Position numbers and translations under genes: made by a program. A stretch of DNA of 64,000 nucleotides from Cytobacillus solani. GTDB lineage: Bacteria > Bacillota > Bacilli > Bacillales > Cytobacillaceae. Shown here in pieces: positions 44,307 to 52,208 of this stretch (positions are counted from its first letter, which is position 1; each line of letters opens with the position of its first letter). Below the pieces are notes generated by a model that was not told the DNA's origin, made no database searches, and saw nothing but the letters and a program-made list of their open reading frames with translations. The stretch is taken from positions 3,395,058 through 3,459,057 of the forward strand of contig NZ_LJIX01000006.1 in NCBI RefSeq assembly GCF_001420595.1, written 5' to 3'.

Positions 44307-44560
44307 CTTGTTATTCTCCTTCCGTACAATCCGTGTTTTTCAAGTTGCCAGTAAACTACGTTTCTATCTATTCCTAATTCAATTGCGATTTGGAAAGAGG
44401 ACTTACCCTCCCCCCATAACCGCACCAGGTCTTTTAAATAATCATCATTCCATTCTCTTAATTGGAGCTCTCTTGCTGCTTCAAATTTATAATCGATGGA
44501 GCATTCTTCCCAAAGGCAAATTTGTATTAACTGTTCTTTTGTTGCATCTTCAAAATGCAT
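44303..44560 (-). CDS. HTH-containing small protein
   Basis: 85 residues. The C-terminal half is a helix-turn-helix (LVRLWGEGKSSFQIAIELGI then DRNVVYWQLEKHGL), resembling sigma region 4 or resolvase-type DNA-binding helices. The N-terminal part is acidic. Located between ssb and the MazG-like gene. A DNA-binding role is likely; target unknown. Confidence 0.72.
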   Translation of the reverse strand: MHFEDATKEQLIQICLWEECSIDYKFEAARELQLREWNDDYLKDLVRLWGEGKSSFQIAIELGIDRNVVYWQLEKHGLYGRRITR

Positions 44561-44563
44561 TGA

Positions 44564-44998
44564 TCAAAAAGGTAAGTCAGAATCGTCAATATCTATTTGT
44601 TGACCATCATTAGCGAATGGGTCTCTTTGTTGCTTGTTTTGCTGATTACTAGATTGATTGTTATTAGGTTGATGATTATCATTCTTCTTATCAAGGAATT
44701 GAACACTTTCAGCCTGTACCTCTGTTACATAAACACGCTTTCCATCCTGCCCTTCATAGCTACGTGTTTGAATCCTTCCGTCCACTCCTGCTTGAGCACC
44801 CTTTTTCAAGAAGTTCGCCACGTTCTCAGCTGGCTTTCTCCATATCACACAATTTATAAAGTCAGCTTCCTTCTCACCTTGCTGGTTGGCAAATGTTCGA
44901 TTTACCGCAAGAGTAAAAGTTGCTACCGGCACCCCGTTGGGCGTATATCTAAGCTCTGGATCCTTTGTTAATCTTCCAACAAGTACTACTCTATTCAT
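44564..44998 (-). CDS. ssb: Single-stranded DNA-binding protein
   Basis: 144 residues: OB fold ([20 protein letters not shown], then [21 protein letters not shown]), a Gln/Asn-rich linker ([15 protein letters not shown]) and the acidic interaction tip DDSDLPF. It coats single strands in phage replication and recombination and recruits partner proteins via its tip. Confidence 0.96.
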   Translation of the reverse strand: MNRVVLVGRLTKDPELRYTPNGVPVATFTLAVNRTFANQQGEKEADFINCVIWRKPAENVANFLKKGAQAGVDGRIQTRSYEGQDGKRVYVTEVQAESVQFLDKKNDNHQPNNNQSSNQQNKQQRDPFANDGQQIDIDDSDLPF

Positions 44999-45053
44999 TT
45001 GCTTGTTCCCCTTTCCGTTCCCATATGGATTGACATATAATTAATATGGGTTT

Positions 45054-45143
45054 TTATTTGCCTTTTTTCTTATCAGCTAAAATATATTCCTCACGAATGA
45101 CCTTCTTCTGCCACTCTAACCATTCAGCGTAATTAGTTGCCAT
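45054..45143 (-). CDS. 29-aa phage peptide
   Basis: ATG 45143 gives MATNYAEWLEWQKKV to LADKKKGK, a charged helical peptide. GGGAG lies 12 bases upstream and the start overlaps the end of the HNH gene. Otherwise the 130 bases between ssb and the HNH gene would be empty. Low certainty. Confidence 0.45.
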   Translation of the reverse strand: MATNYAEWLEWQKKVIREEYILADKKKGK

Positions 45144-45540
45144 TATGATTTTTCCACTCCCTTACAGCTTTTTCTTCCTGCTGTAATTCTTTGGTGAGTT
45201 GTTTAGCTTTAATATCTTCTTCGTCCATGAAATATAACGGACCATACTTTTTTCTGAACACTTTTTTCCAGTATCTTAATAGCGCATCATCAGCATGCAC
45301 TTTCTTATGGCACTCGTTACAGAGTAACAATCCATTTGTAAATACCCCGCGACCTTTGCCACTCCCCTTAGGCTGCACATGGTGGATATGACAACCTCTA
45401 CCCATGCACATTTGGCAAGTATCTTCGAAATGGTCTTTTATTTGATCCCTGACATACTTTGAAAACTTATTCCTATCTCCACGCTTCTTTACCCTGCGAC
45501 TATATGACGGCTTAGCGACTGGATGGAATCCTAAATCCAT
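45133..45540 (-). CDS. HNH nuclease
   Basis: 135 residues. CQMCMGRGCHIHHVQPKG and LLLCNECHKKVH form an HNH fold with a zinc-binding CxxC pair on each side. Unlike the homing enzyme at 27466, this type is found in replication or packaging regions of phages and may serve the phage. The basic N-terminus (SYSRRVKKRGDRNKFSKY) probably contacts DNA. Confidence 0.88.
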   Translation of the reverse strand: MDLGFHPVAKPSYSRRVKKRGDRNKFSKYVRDQIKDHFEDTCQMCMGRGCHIHHVQPKGSGKGRGVFTNGLLLCNECHKKVHADDALLRYWKKVFRKKYGPLYFMDEEDIKAKQLTKELQQEEKAVREWKNHNGN

Positions 45541-46406
45541 AACCTTAGCAACTCCCTCATTGCCATATTCTCTGTTTCATAGAGTGCCATGGATTTTATC
45601 ATCTTTTCATTTTCTTTCTTAATGTTTTCGTGAGAATAATCTAACTGAGTTAGCTCATGCCTGGTATCAAGTAACTGATCACGATAGTTGTTACGTTCTT
45701 CTCTCAAACTAGTAAGCTCTGACTCTACATCATCACATGCAGCATGGATACTCTCTAATTCACTTACTTTTGCTTCTAATTTTTCAATGAGCGCATCTTT
45801 CTCTTTTCCACTTTTCTTCTCATCATTCAGGGCTGTGCTTAGTTCATCGATTAATTGGCGATATTCAGCGTTTTGATCTTCTTTGGTGGGTTTAGTCTCG
45901 GAGTCTTGCTTTGCCATTAATTTGGGCCGTTTTGCCTTCTTATTAGCCTTAATTCGGTTCTGATACTTCCAGTTCCTCAAAGTGTATTCATTTACACCTT
46001 TTTTCAATGCTATTTCAGCATCCTTCAAACCTTTTTCTTTAAGTGCATAATATTCTTCAGCAGTTATCTCCACATCTACAACCCCCATAACCGATTTTTT
46101 CTCGTACCCTCTTTCTAAACCGAAGTTCCAAAGTAATTGCGCAAATTTATCTTTATGAAGTTTTAAAGCCTTTCTAATTTCATTCTTTGGCACTCCACCC
46201 TCTATCAAGGTTGCAATGTCACTTCTGGTCATATCCTCACCTTTTGCAAGAATATGTTTAAATCCCTTTGGAACATTATTGTTGCTAATATCTTTACGCA
46301 AGGATTTGATTTCTTCGCATATATGGCAGCCTTCACAGTCTACAAACGTTTCTCCATGCTGATCTATTAAGTTTGTTACTCGGATAATGGCATTCATTAG
46401 CTTCAT
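45531..46406 (-). CDS. HTH and coiled-coil phage protein
   Basis: 291 residues. Cysteines at CEGCHIC (about 24-30) may bind zinc. Two helix-turn-helix-like segments (SDIATLIEGGVPKNEIRKAL; DAEIALKKGVNEYTLRNWK) suggest DNA binding. Residues 185-285 are a long coiled coil (IDELSTALNDEKKSGKEKDA onward). No known family. It may be an organising DNA-binding protein. Confidence 0.72.
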   Translation of the reverse strand: MKLMNAIIRVTNLIDQHGETFVDCEGCHICEEIKSLRKDISNNNVPKGFKHILAKGEDMTRSDIATLIEGGVPKNEIRKALKLHKDKFAQLLWNFGLERGYEKKSVMGVVDVEITAEEYYALKEKGLKDAEIALKKGVNEYTLRNWKYQNRIKANKKAKRPKLMAKQDSETKPTKEDQNAEYRQLIDELSTALNDEKKSGKEKDALIEKLEAKVSELESIHAACDDVESELTSLREERNNYRDQLLDTRHELTQLDYSHENIKKENEKMIKSMALYETENMAMRELLRLWI

Positions 46407-46696
46407 CCTTCACTTTTTAATACACCGTAACCAGCTATGTCTCTCCAAGGATTTTCTTCAAAGGCACCTTTGTTTGTGGCGATCCGCATTAATTTATCAA
46501 ATATCCGAACAATAGCTAACATATCACTGTATTGATCTGGCTTAACTCCGTTAGGATATAGTAGTTTAAGAAATTCATCTGACTTATTAAATGCATCTCC
46601 ATAGGATTGGTTCTTTTCGTCTACAAGTTGCCCAATTTTAATAGCTATTTCTTCGTACTTAGTTGATCGTGGCACATTCTCGTAATTCATATTCAC
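46403..46696 (-). CDS. DUF1599-like (nucleotide modification-associated) small protein
   Basis: 97 residues. LVDEKNQSYGDAFNKSDEFL and SDMLAIVRIFDKLMRIATNK, then PWRDIAGYGVL resemble the DUF1599/Nmad-type helical domain, which is distantly related to all-alpha nucleotide pyrophosphatases and thymidylate-linked proteins. The similarity is by eye; role uncertain. Confidence 0.62.
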   Translation of the reverse strand: MNMNYENVPRSTKYEEIAIKIGQLVDEKNQSYGDAFNKSDEFLKLLYPNGVKPDQYSDMLAIVRIFDKLMRIATNKGAFEENPWRDIAGYGVLKSEG

Positions 46697-46705
46697 TTAA
46701 TCACC

Positions 46706-47083
46706 TCATTTAATTAATTCTTGTAAATCATGTCTAATTCTCATAGAGTAGCATCGGTCATTCTGTTGCTTCATAACCTTCCGCATATCCCCAATTGCTT
46801 GATTCAATATTTTTTCATTAGGCTTACCAACATTATTAATTCGCTTTGATATTTCCAAGAGCTCTAATTCATTCTTGAGCTCCCTTCTTCTGTTCCGTAC
46901 TTCTTTCATGGCTTTATACATTTGATAACCCTGGCTTGCGTTCAAGTTGGCAAATTCCATTAGATGTTCTAAATCCTCGATTTCAAGCTCACAACGTTTG
47001 ATACCTTCTCTTATCTCTTCATATCGTTTTGGATAGTTTACGAATACATCTCTCACTGCTTGTAAAGCTTCTAGGATTTCCAT
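46706..47083 (-). CDS. Helical phage protein, unknown function
   Basis: 125 residues, almost wholly helical with heptads (YEEIREGIKRCELEIEDLEH; RNRRRELKNELELLEISKR). No motif identified. It lies between the 107/80-aa and DUF1599-like genes in the early operon. Confidence 0.66.
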   Translation of the reverse strand: MEILEALQAVRDVFVNYPKRYEEIREGIKRCELEIEDLEHLMEFANLNASQGYQMYKAMKEVRNRRRELKNELELLEISKRINNVGKPNEKILNQAIGDMRKVMKQQNDRCYSMRIRHDLQELIK

Positions 47084-47092
47084 CGGTCCACC

Positions 47093-47335
47093 TCACCATA
47101 TATCCCAATTTCTCAACGTAACTTGACCTGTATACATGCGATCTAAAGCTAATAACAAGACTGCAACCCTTGACCGACCTAATTCCTCTGCAATCCCTGT
47201 CAAACTCATGTTAACTTTCCAAAGTTTATCGAATCTTTCAATTTCAGAGTGAGCCCAAAACCAATCTACGTCTTCTAAATCTTCTAGTGAAATATGAATC
47301 AATTTTCTTTCATTTTGAAAGTAAAAGTTCTCCAT
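47093..47335 (-). CDS. Small HTH-like phage protein
   Basis: 80 residues if started at ATG 47335 (MENFYFQNERKLIHIS), which overlaps the zinc-finger gene by 26 bases. The longer open frame upstream is in the shadow of that gene. The C-terminal part (MSLTGIAEELGRSRVAVLLL) is helix-turn-helix-like. The start is uncertain, since no good ribosome binding site is visible. Confidence 0.6.
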   Translation of the reverse strand: MENFYFQNERKLIHISLEDLEDVDWFWAHSEIERFDKLWKVNMSLTGIAEELGRSRVAVLLLALDRMYTGQVTLRNWDIW

Positions 47336-47525
47336 TCGGGCTATCACTAAGTTCTCTTTCTGCTCTACGCTCTTCAATCTTCTGTTCCCACCTTTCAAAG
47401 TAGGCTTTCCAGTCACGTTCTACTGGTTCAATACAGGAGCATGGGTTTAACTGCCATGCTCCAGGAAAGACCTCTGTGTATTTCCGACCTAATCCGTTAC
47501 ATTTTCTACACATACGGCACCTCAC
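47310..47525 (-). CDS. Zinc-finger phage protein
   Basis: 71 residues: MRCRMCRKCNGLGRKYTEV then LNPCSCIEPV, a cysteine-rich N-terminal finger like those fused to or next to DnaC-type loaders, followed by a charged helix. It overlaps the DnaC-like gene by four bases, suggesting a common role at the replication origin. Confidence 0.68.
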   Translation of the reverse strand: MRCRMCRKCNGLGRKYTEVFPGAWQLNPCSCIEPVERDWKAYFERWEQKIEERRAERELSDSPNGELLLSK

Positions 47526-48313
47526 ATAAAGTTTCGTAATCTATAATTCTTACCTTCGAGTTTTAATATTGAACAGTCTTGAACCATCCTGCTGAAATCT
47601 CTTTCTCCATACATCGAAAGCAATTCCTTGGCAGTATAGTTTGTGGTATAAATTGTGGCTTGTCCTATTCGACTGTCTACGATTTCATATATCTTTTGTT
47701 TAGCCCAGGAGGATGCTTCATCTTTCCCATCTCTTTCAACACCAAGATCATCCATTACTAACAGATCAACTTTTTGTAGTGCTACCAGTAAGTCTGTTTC
47801 TTTCAAGCTACTATTTTTCCCATACGTAGCTTTTAACTCAGTCATTAAGCGAGGTAATGATATGAATATCCCTGTGTGCTTTTGATTAATGATCTCTTTG
47901 ACGATTGCCGCAGCTAAATGGCTTTTACCTAGACCTGGACGACCTTGCAGGAGCATTCCTTGCCTTTTGTTGAATGTTCCAATGTATTGATAAGCTTGCT
48001 CCAAAGCAAGTCTCTGTGAGTCATTTTGTGGATCATAACCACTAAGCGTTGCTTCCTCCAAATCTCGATTCATTAAACTTTTGCCTTTAAAATATTCTTG
48101 CAGTTCATTCACTTCACGGTTTTCTATCCACTCATTTACTTCATCAGCAATTTTTTTATCTTCAGGCGCGATCAGGTCGCAGTAGAAGCAATACTCTTTA
48201 CCTTCTTTCAAAAGTAACTTCCTGCTGCATGACGAGCATCGATTATCAGAAACCGAATTCGTATTCCTCTGCAATCGCTCCGGCATTTGGATGCGTTCCA
48301 TTTGGTGGCCCAC
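47522..48313 (-). CDS. DnaC/DnaI-like helicase loader
   Basis: 263 residues (or 259 from the ATG at 48301). An N-terminal zinc finger (CSSCSRK and YCFYC) precedes an AAA+ domain with Walker A GRPGLGKSH (124-132), Walker B LLVMDDLG and sensor TIYTTNY. It loads the host replicative helicase onto the phage origin. It overlaps the initiator gene by about 68 bases, an unusually long overlap; the internal start would shorten this slightly. Confidence 0.9.
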   Translation of the reverse strand: MGHQMERIQMPERLQRNTNSVSDNRCSSCSRKLLLKEGKEYCFYCDLIAPEDKKIADEVNEWIENREVNELQEYFKGKSLMNRDLEEATLSGYDPQNDSQRLALEQAYQYIGTFNKRQGMLLQGRPGLGKSHLAAAIVKEIINQKHTGIFISLPRLMTELKATYGKNSSLKETDLLVALQKVDLLVMDDLGVERDGKDEASSWAKQKIYEIVDSRIGQATIYTTNYTAKELLSMYGERDFSRMVQDCSILKLEGKNYRLRNFM

Positions 48314-48932
48314 CGCCCTTTTGGTTTAAATATGATTCAAACTTAGTTCCAAATAAGGTCTCTGGACGTAAGAATTTATTCATTTTGGAGTCATTAAGCC
48401 ATTCTGCTGACTTATTATCTATGACCTTTTTAAAGTCCTCCAAAGTAAACCCTTCATTCCATCGAGCTTTAATAACTCGTTGTGTTGCTTTCGTTGATGA
48501 ACGATAGTTTGATCGAGCTGCATCGTTGAGATAATTTATTATCTCGACATAAGGTATATTTTCTTTTGTATTATTAAATGTAGTATTAAAAGATGTATTA
48601 TTATCTTTAAACTTTTCTTTAATAGGGGTATTTAACTTTTCTTTAATAGGGTCATTAACAATTCTTAAATACCTATTTAAGATTTCTTTAGTACCCTCTT
48701 TGAATTGAATTTCCGAATGGATATATCCTTTTTCCACAAGTTGATTGATCCATTTCGAAATCGAAACTTTACTAACGTTATATAAATCCGAAAAGTAAGA
48801 ATTACTTGCCCAGCAATAGCCTTTTTCATTACATAAAGCTGTAATTTCTCCGTATAATAGCTTTGCATTGGGGGTTAATTCTTTGTCATACCGAACGTTA
48901 GCTGGAATTATCGCATAGTAATGTCTTTGCAT
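48246..48932 (-). CDS. Phage replication initiator (O-like) with HTH and conserved phage C-terminal domain
   Basis: 228 residues. N-terminal HTH_36-type winged helix (LTPNAKLLYGEITALCNEKG, then VSKVSISKWINQLVEKGYI), a Thr/Asn-rich linker, then the conserved C-terminal domain with FTLEDFKKVIDNKSAEWLN and FLRPETLFGTKFESYLNQ. The pair initiator plus DnaC-like loader is standard in Firmicutes phages. The origin may lie within this gene, for example in the AT-rich linker at about 48540-48660. Confidence 0.9.
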   Translation of the reverse strand: MQRHYYAIIPANVRYDKELTPNAKLLYGEITALCNEKGYCWASNSYFSDLYNVSKVSISKWINQLVEKGYIHSEIQFKEGTKEILNRYLRIVNDPIKEKLNTPIKEKFKDNNTSFNTTFNNTKENIPYVEIINYLNDAARSNYRSSTKATQRVIKARWNEGFTLEDFKKVIDNKSAEWLNDSKMNKFLRPETLFGTKFESYLNQKGGGPPNGTHPNAGAIAEEYEFGF

Positions 48933-49061
48933 ACATTCACCTTCTCGGTATTTTTAGAACAACAGTTCCCTGTAGCCAATAGTCAATACTTGGTATATAA
49001 TTGACTACAAGGAATAAACTTTATAATGAACTTGAATTTTCTGGTCTAGTTGTTGGCGCAA

Positions 49062-49745
49062 CTAGGCTGTTTTTTTGCCCAATAATTTATGGATGTAATC
49101 TACACCTTTTGCCGTTACATATGTTTGTGGCTTATTTATGACCTGAGAGCCCATTTCTATTGGCTTCTCTTTTACTACAAAGTATCCACGGTCAATGAAC
49201 TGCTGATAAGGAGTGTTATCACCCATGAAAATCTTGTTTTCTCTTAAGAAAGCAAACAGTTTGTTCCGACCAATCCCCAAAACCTTCGCAACCTGTCCAA
49301 CCTTCTGATAATTCTCTCCACTGATAAATTTATCGTGTGCTTCCACCTTCGGCTTATTACGCTCATTTTCTTCTTGGAGATCAGCAGCAAGTCTTAATGC
49401 TTCGGCAAATGAAGTAGGCACTGCAAATTGTCTGTGCAACTGCTCTTTTATTCTCTTAAACTCTTGAATGAATTTGATTTTCATTTGTACAGCTTCTTTT
49501 GTGTTGTAACTCATTACAACAAGCGCAAATGCATCCTCTGTCATATCAATTTTGGGCATTTCTTGATTTCGCGAGTTTTGATACGTTCGCTGTCCAAAAT
49601 TGGACAGTGAGAATTCTTCTCCTGCATATTCCATTTGTGTACGTATATCTCTTAATACCTTATTGTGCTCCTTTCCAAATACTTCTGCGACAGTCAAACT
49701 ATCAGTAACTGCTTGTCCCTTCTCAATAAAAACTAATCGATTCAA
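49062..49745 (-). CDS. Rha-family antirepressor with ANT-type C-terminal domain
   Basis: 227 residues starting at TTG 49745 with AAAGGATGATGG in front. The N-terminal Rha domain shows VAEVFGKEHNKVLRDIR and FALVVMSYNTKEAVQMKIKF; the C-terminal part (YQKVGQVAKVLGIGRNKLFA then FLRENKIF) is a KilA/ANT-type DNA-binding domain. Such proteins counter repressors and modulate lysis and lysogeny. It lies behind the small XRE gene in one unit. Confidence 0.88.
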   Translation of the reverse strand: MNRLVFIEKGQAVTDSLTVAEVFGKEHNKVLRDIRTQMEYAGEEFSLSNFGQRTYQNSRNQEMPKIDMTEDAFALVVMSYNTKEAVQMKIKFIQEFKRIKEQLHRQFAVPTSFAEALRLAADLQEENERNKPKVEAHDKFISGENYQKVGQVAKVLGIGRNKLFAFLRENKIFMGDNTPYQQFIDRGYFVVKEKPIEMGSQVINKPQTYVTAKGVDYIHKLLGKKTA

Positions 49746-49751
49746 ACACCA

Positions 49752-49979
49752 TCATCCTTTCTTTAATTCGATAAGATCGTCAATCCCACAGTTAAATTCT
49801 TTGCAGAGCGTGTACACCGTGGAGAGGTGTAGCATTTTTGACTCACCTTTCTTTAAGGCTGTAAGCGCACTTCTGGAGATGTTAGTTTTTTCACTCAACT
49901 CATTAATTGACTTGATGCGGTTTTGCCACATTAAATCTTCGAGTTTAAAGAGAAAAAGAGCCTGAGGATCTTGTACCAT
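49752..49979 (-). CDS. Cro-like XRE regulator, leftward
   Basis: 75 residues with helix-turn-helix INELSEKTNISRSALTALKK and the family end FNCGIDDLIEL. GGAGGGATGAA precedes the ATG. It is related to the divergent regulator at 50158 (INQLSKDTGISRPTLTRIYN). The two form a second immunity-like switch in addition to the one near 58.3 kb. Confidence 0.86.
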   Translation of the reverse strand: MVQDPQALFLFKLEDLMWQNRIKSINELSEKTNISRSALTALKKGESKMLHLSTVYTLCKEFNCGIDDLIELKKG

Positions 49980-50001
49980 TTCATCCCTCCTTTCAAGGGA
50001 A

Positions 50002-50046
50002 TTGTAACACTAGCTTTACAACTTAATTGTAACAGTAGCTTTACAA
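50002..50046. promoter_or_regulatory. Two direct copies of a 20-bp palindromic operator
   Basis: TTGTAACACTAGCTTTACAA at 50002-50021 and TTGTAACAGTAGCTTTACAA at 50027-50046 differ by one base and are each imperfect palindromes (TTGTAA...TTACAA). Their starts are 25 bp apart. They lie between the two divergent XRE genes and are the obvious binding sites for one of them. Confidence 0.8.
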
Positions 50047-50054
50047 TTTTACAA
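50026..50054 (-). promoter_or_regulatory. Promoter of the leftward Cro-like/antirepressor unit
   Basis: Minus-strand TTGTAA, 17-base spacer, TACAAT. The second operator copy (50027-50046) lies across the spacer and -10, so binding there would block it. Confidence 0.68.
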
Positions 50055-50081
50055 TCCTAAATTTCCAATAATAATTATTAG

Positions 50082-50110
50082 TTGCACAAATTGTTATGCT
50101 TTGATATCAT
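50082..50110 (+). promoter_or_regulatory. Promoter of the rightward XRE gene
   Basis: TTGCAC, 17-base spacer, TATCAT, about 48 bases before the ATG at 50158. It lies outside the operator pair. Confidence 0.6.
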
Positions 50111-50157
50111 AATTGTGTACTATGTGTGCATACTATAAAATAAGGACGGTGAAACCA

Positions 50158-50379
50158 ATGGGTAAAATTAAATCAAATCTTCATATTCTAATGGGTGAAA
50201 AGAAAATCCGTAGCATTAATCAATTGTCTAAAGACACCGGGATTAGCCGCCCTACACTTACTAGAATTTACAATGACCAAAGTGACAGAATAGAATTTGA
50301 AACTATTTATAAACTTTGCAACTTCTTCGAATGTTCAATAGGCGAATTATTTACGATCGTTGAGGATGATCAGGAATAA
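50158..50379 (+). CDS. XRE-family regulator, rightward
   Basis: 73 residues from ATG 50158 (MGKIKSNLHILMGEKK), downstream of GGACGGTGA; the frame is open 15 codons further up without a site. Helix-turn-helix INQLSKDTGISRPTLTRIYN and the end FFECSIGELF are typical of the Cro/CI-like YozG group. Divergent to the related gene at 49752. Confidence 0.85.
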   Translation: MGKIKSNLHILMGEKKIRSINQLSKDTGISRPTLTRIYNDQSDRIEFETIYKLCNFFECSIGELFTIVEDDQE

Positions 50380-50425
50380 TTATTACTGTATTACACTAAC
50401 TTATTTAAAAAGGAGCGAACACAAA

Positions 50426-50635
50426 ATGGCTGGTCATGTACGTGGAGATAATTACAAACCAACAACTACTATTGCATTTGATCCTAACGTTCTTAAGAAA
50501 GTTGATGATTACTGGTACGAAAACCGTAAAGGAAATCGAAGCAAAGGTGTCAACGAACTGATCCAGTACGGATTGAAATACTTAGAACTTGTTGAAAAGA
50601 AGAAGCAACGTGAAGCTGAGAGGATGCTTGGATAA
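50426..50635 (+). CDS. Small phage protein, possibly ribbon-helix-helix
   Basis: 69 residues from ATG 50426, chosen because AAAAGGAGCG precedes it. The segment TTTIAFDPNVLKKVDDYWYE followed by GNRSKGVNELIQYGLKYLEL looks like a strand plus two helices, the order in ribbon-helix-helix DNA-binding proteins. It follows the rightward XRE gene and would be co-transcribed. Confidence 0.7.
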   Translation: MAGHVRGDNYKPTTTIAFDPNVLKKVDDYWYENRKGNRSKGVNELIQYGLKYLELVEKKKQREAERMLG

Positions 50636-50657
50636 AACAGCCGAGCATCCTTTTTTA
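50621..50657. terminator. Terminator of the rightward XRE unit
   Basis: AGGATGCT within the end of the gene pairs with AGCATCCT and is followed by six T. It also faces the leftward gene that ends at 50659. Confidence 0.85.
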
Positions 50658-50658
50658 T

Positions 50659-50946
50659 TCAAATTTTTTTCAGCCGTTCTATTTCTTCTTTAGCCTTCAT
50701 TAGAAGAACAACTAACTCTTTTTGTTCGTTCAACGATTCTAAGTGACCTTCCCTACTCTTCAAGCTACTTATCGCAGTTTGCAATCCCAACCTACTCAAT
50801 TCTTCAATCTTCTTCTCCTGTTCCTCATACCTATTAATAACATCTAATAATTCTTGCTTCATCTCATCCGCGAACCAAACTCCGTCTTTAATTAATCCAT
50901 CAAATACCCAGGCTACTCTATCTTTTAAAGAAGCTTTACCACTCAC
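50659..50946 (-). CDS. Coiled-coil phage protein
   Basis: 95 residues from GTG 50946, chosen for AAGGTG six bases upstream; a GTG three codons earlier is possible. The second half is a coiled coil (INRYEEQEKKIEELSRLGLQ, then KELVVLLMKAKEEIERLKKI). Function unknown. Confidence 0.66.
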   Translation of the reverse strand: MSGKASLKDRVAWVFDGLIKDGVWFADEMKQELLDVINRYEEQEKKIEELSRLGLQTAISSLKSREGHLESLNEQKELVVLLMKAKEEIERLKKI

Positions 50947-50973
50947 ATGAAACACCTTCTATCTTTTGTTTAC

Positions 50974-51330
50974 TTAATCTTCTTCTGGACGTTTTTTATT
51001 AGTACGATCAACTTCTGCTTCATAACATTCATCAAAGCCTACATCTACAAATTGAACACAATTAGAGCCATCACCATATGCCAAAGAATCAATAAAATCT
51101 GCGAGCTGTTTTCTTTTTTCATCATATTCGTCTGATAAATCCCAGCCTTCTTTACTTCCATCTGGTGCAACAAAGAAAGATTGATAACCATTTGTTTTAC
51201 CTTGAATTACCGGGGAAACTAAATTTGAGAAAAGCTCTACTGCCTTTTCATGTGCTAAATCCAATTTTCTTTGTGCCTCTGGATAACTGTCCCCAGTAAC
51301 CACAAATGAATTATGTCGAATATATCCCAC
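50974..51330 (-). CDS. Small phage protein, unknown function
   Basis: 118 residues: MGYIRHNSFVVTGDSYPEAQ then VELFSNLVSPVIQGKTNGYQ and SFFVAPDGSKEGWDLSDEYD. A compact alpha/beta protein found as a small early gene in Bacillus phages, as I recall, without known function. GGAGGAG precedes the ATG. Confidence 0.72.
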   Translation of the reverse strand: MGYIRHNSFVVTGDSYPEAQRKLDLAHEKAVELFSNLVSPVIQGKTNGYQSFFVAPDGSKEGWDLSDEYDEKRKQLADFIDSLAYGDGSNCVQFVDVGFDECYEAEVDRTNKKRPEED

Positions 51331-51358
51331 TATTAAACTCCTCCTACCTTGTGTTTAT

Positions 51359-51652
51359 TTATGATGTTTTAATTGTGGCCGCCATAACATATGGTGGTCC
51401 ACTCGGTCCGTATCTCATTGCTGTAGCTACATTCTTCAACCAATCATGAGCATCTGCATCCATTTCATTTTTTGCTGGAATAATAGTCGTTGTGCAATAC
51501 ATTGGTTCACCAGGGAATTCATCGTGCTCTGCACGTTCTTTTTTTAAATAAAACTGAGCTGCCATAGGAAGATTTTCTCTTTTACAGATTTTAATAATTT
51601 CAGCCATTAACGGCGAAATTTCTTCGTCATATACTTTCTCTTTGTCGTACAT
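51359..51652 (-). CDS. Small phage protein, unknown function
   Basis: 97 residues, with PLMAEIIKICKRENLPMAAQ and CTTTIIPAKNEMDADAHDW. Resembles early phage proteins of unknown role. In the same leftward unit as its neighbours. Confidence 0.7.
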   Translation of the reverse strand: MYDKEKVYDEEISPLMAEIIKICKRENLPMAAQFYLKKERAEHDEFPGEPMYCTTTIIPAKNEMDADAHDWLKNVATAMRYGPSGPPYVMAATIKTS

Positions 51653-51672
51653 CCTCTTTCCCTCCTAATCAA

Positions 51673-51885
51673 CTAATCTTCATCATCATTTAGAAGATCA
51701 TCTATAATTTCATAAGCCATTTGACCATCATCGTTTTCGGTTTCCCCTAAAAATTCATCATCAATAAAAGCGACATATCCTGTTGGATACAATGTAACGC
51801 AATCTTTGTGATAAAGATTATCTTCAACAATTATCACATCATCATTCCATACAAATTCATCTTCGCAAGAAGCACACTTACTCAT
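51673..51885 (-). CDS. Small zinc-binding-like acidic protein
   Basis: 70 residues: MSKCASCEDEFVWNDDVIIV with CASC and LYHKDCVTLYP make a LIM- or treble-clef-like metal site; the C-terminal end is very acidic (DGQMAYEIIDDLLNDDED). An anti-host or DNA-mimic role could be imagined but is not shown. Confidence 0.66.
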   Translation of the reverse strand: MSKCASCEDEFVWNDDVIIVEDNLYHKDCVTLYPTGYVAFIDDEFLGETENDDGQMAYEIIDDLLNDDED

Positions 51886-51943
51886 TTACCCACCCTTTCT
51901 TAATTCACTTTTTTGCTATTGAACAAAGCTATCATTATGTTAA

Positions 51944-52141
51944 TTAAATATTTACCTTTTGTAGATATTCCGTCTGAAAAGAACCACTAAAACCTTCGAG
52001 CATAACAACTGTATAGTCGTGTTTTGGATGATGTTTAAATTCGTCAGTTCGGCAAGTCCAAATCTTACCGTTGTGAGCTTCAGCTTCAATACAAGTGTGC
52101 ATTACTACTTTGTCGCCTTTCTTTAAGGCTTTAACACTCAT
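51944..52141 (-). CDS. Small phage protein with SH3-like pattern
   Basis: 65 residues: MSVKALKKGDKVVMHTCIEA, then GKIWTCRTDEFKHHPKHDYT and FSGSFQTEYLQKV. The start KKGDKVVMHTC and short strands suggest a beta-barrel (SH3/KOW-like). Function unknown. Strong GGAAGGAA site in front. Confidence 0.66.
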   Translation of the reverse strand: MSVKALKKGDKVVMHTCIEAEAHNGKIWTCRTDEFKHHPKHDYTVVMLEGFSGSFQTEYLQKVNI

Positions 52142-52208
52142 TCTTCCTTCCCCCTAATTAACATTTTGCTTAATATATTTAGTGAAAAAGCACATTTTTT
52201 TATAGAAC

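Noticed and set aside
44597-44971. 124-aa plus-strand frame opposite ssb
   Set aside because: Antisense shadow of a well-identified gene.
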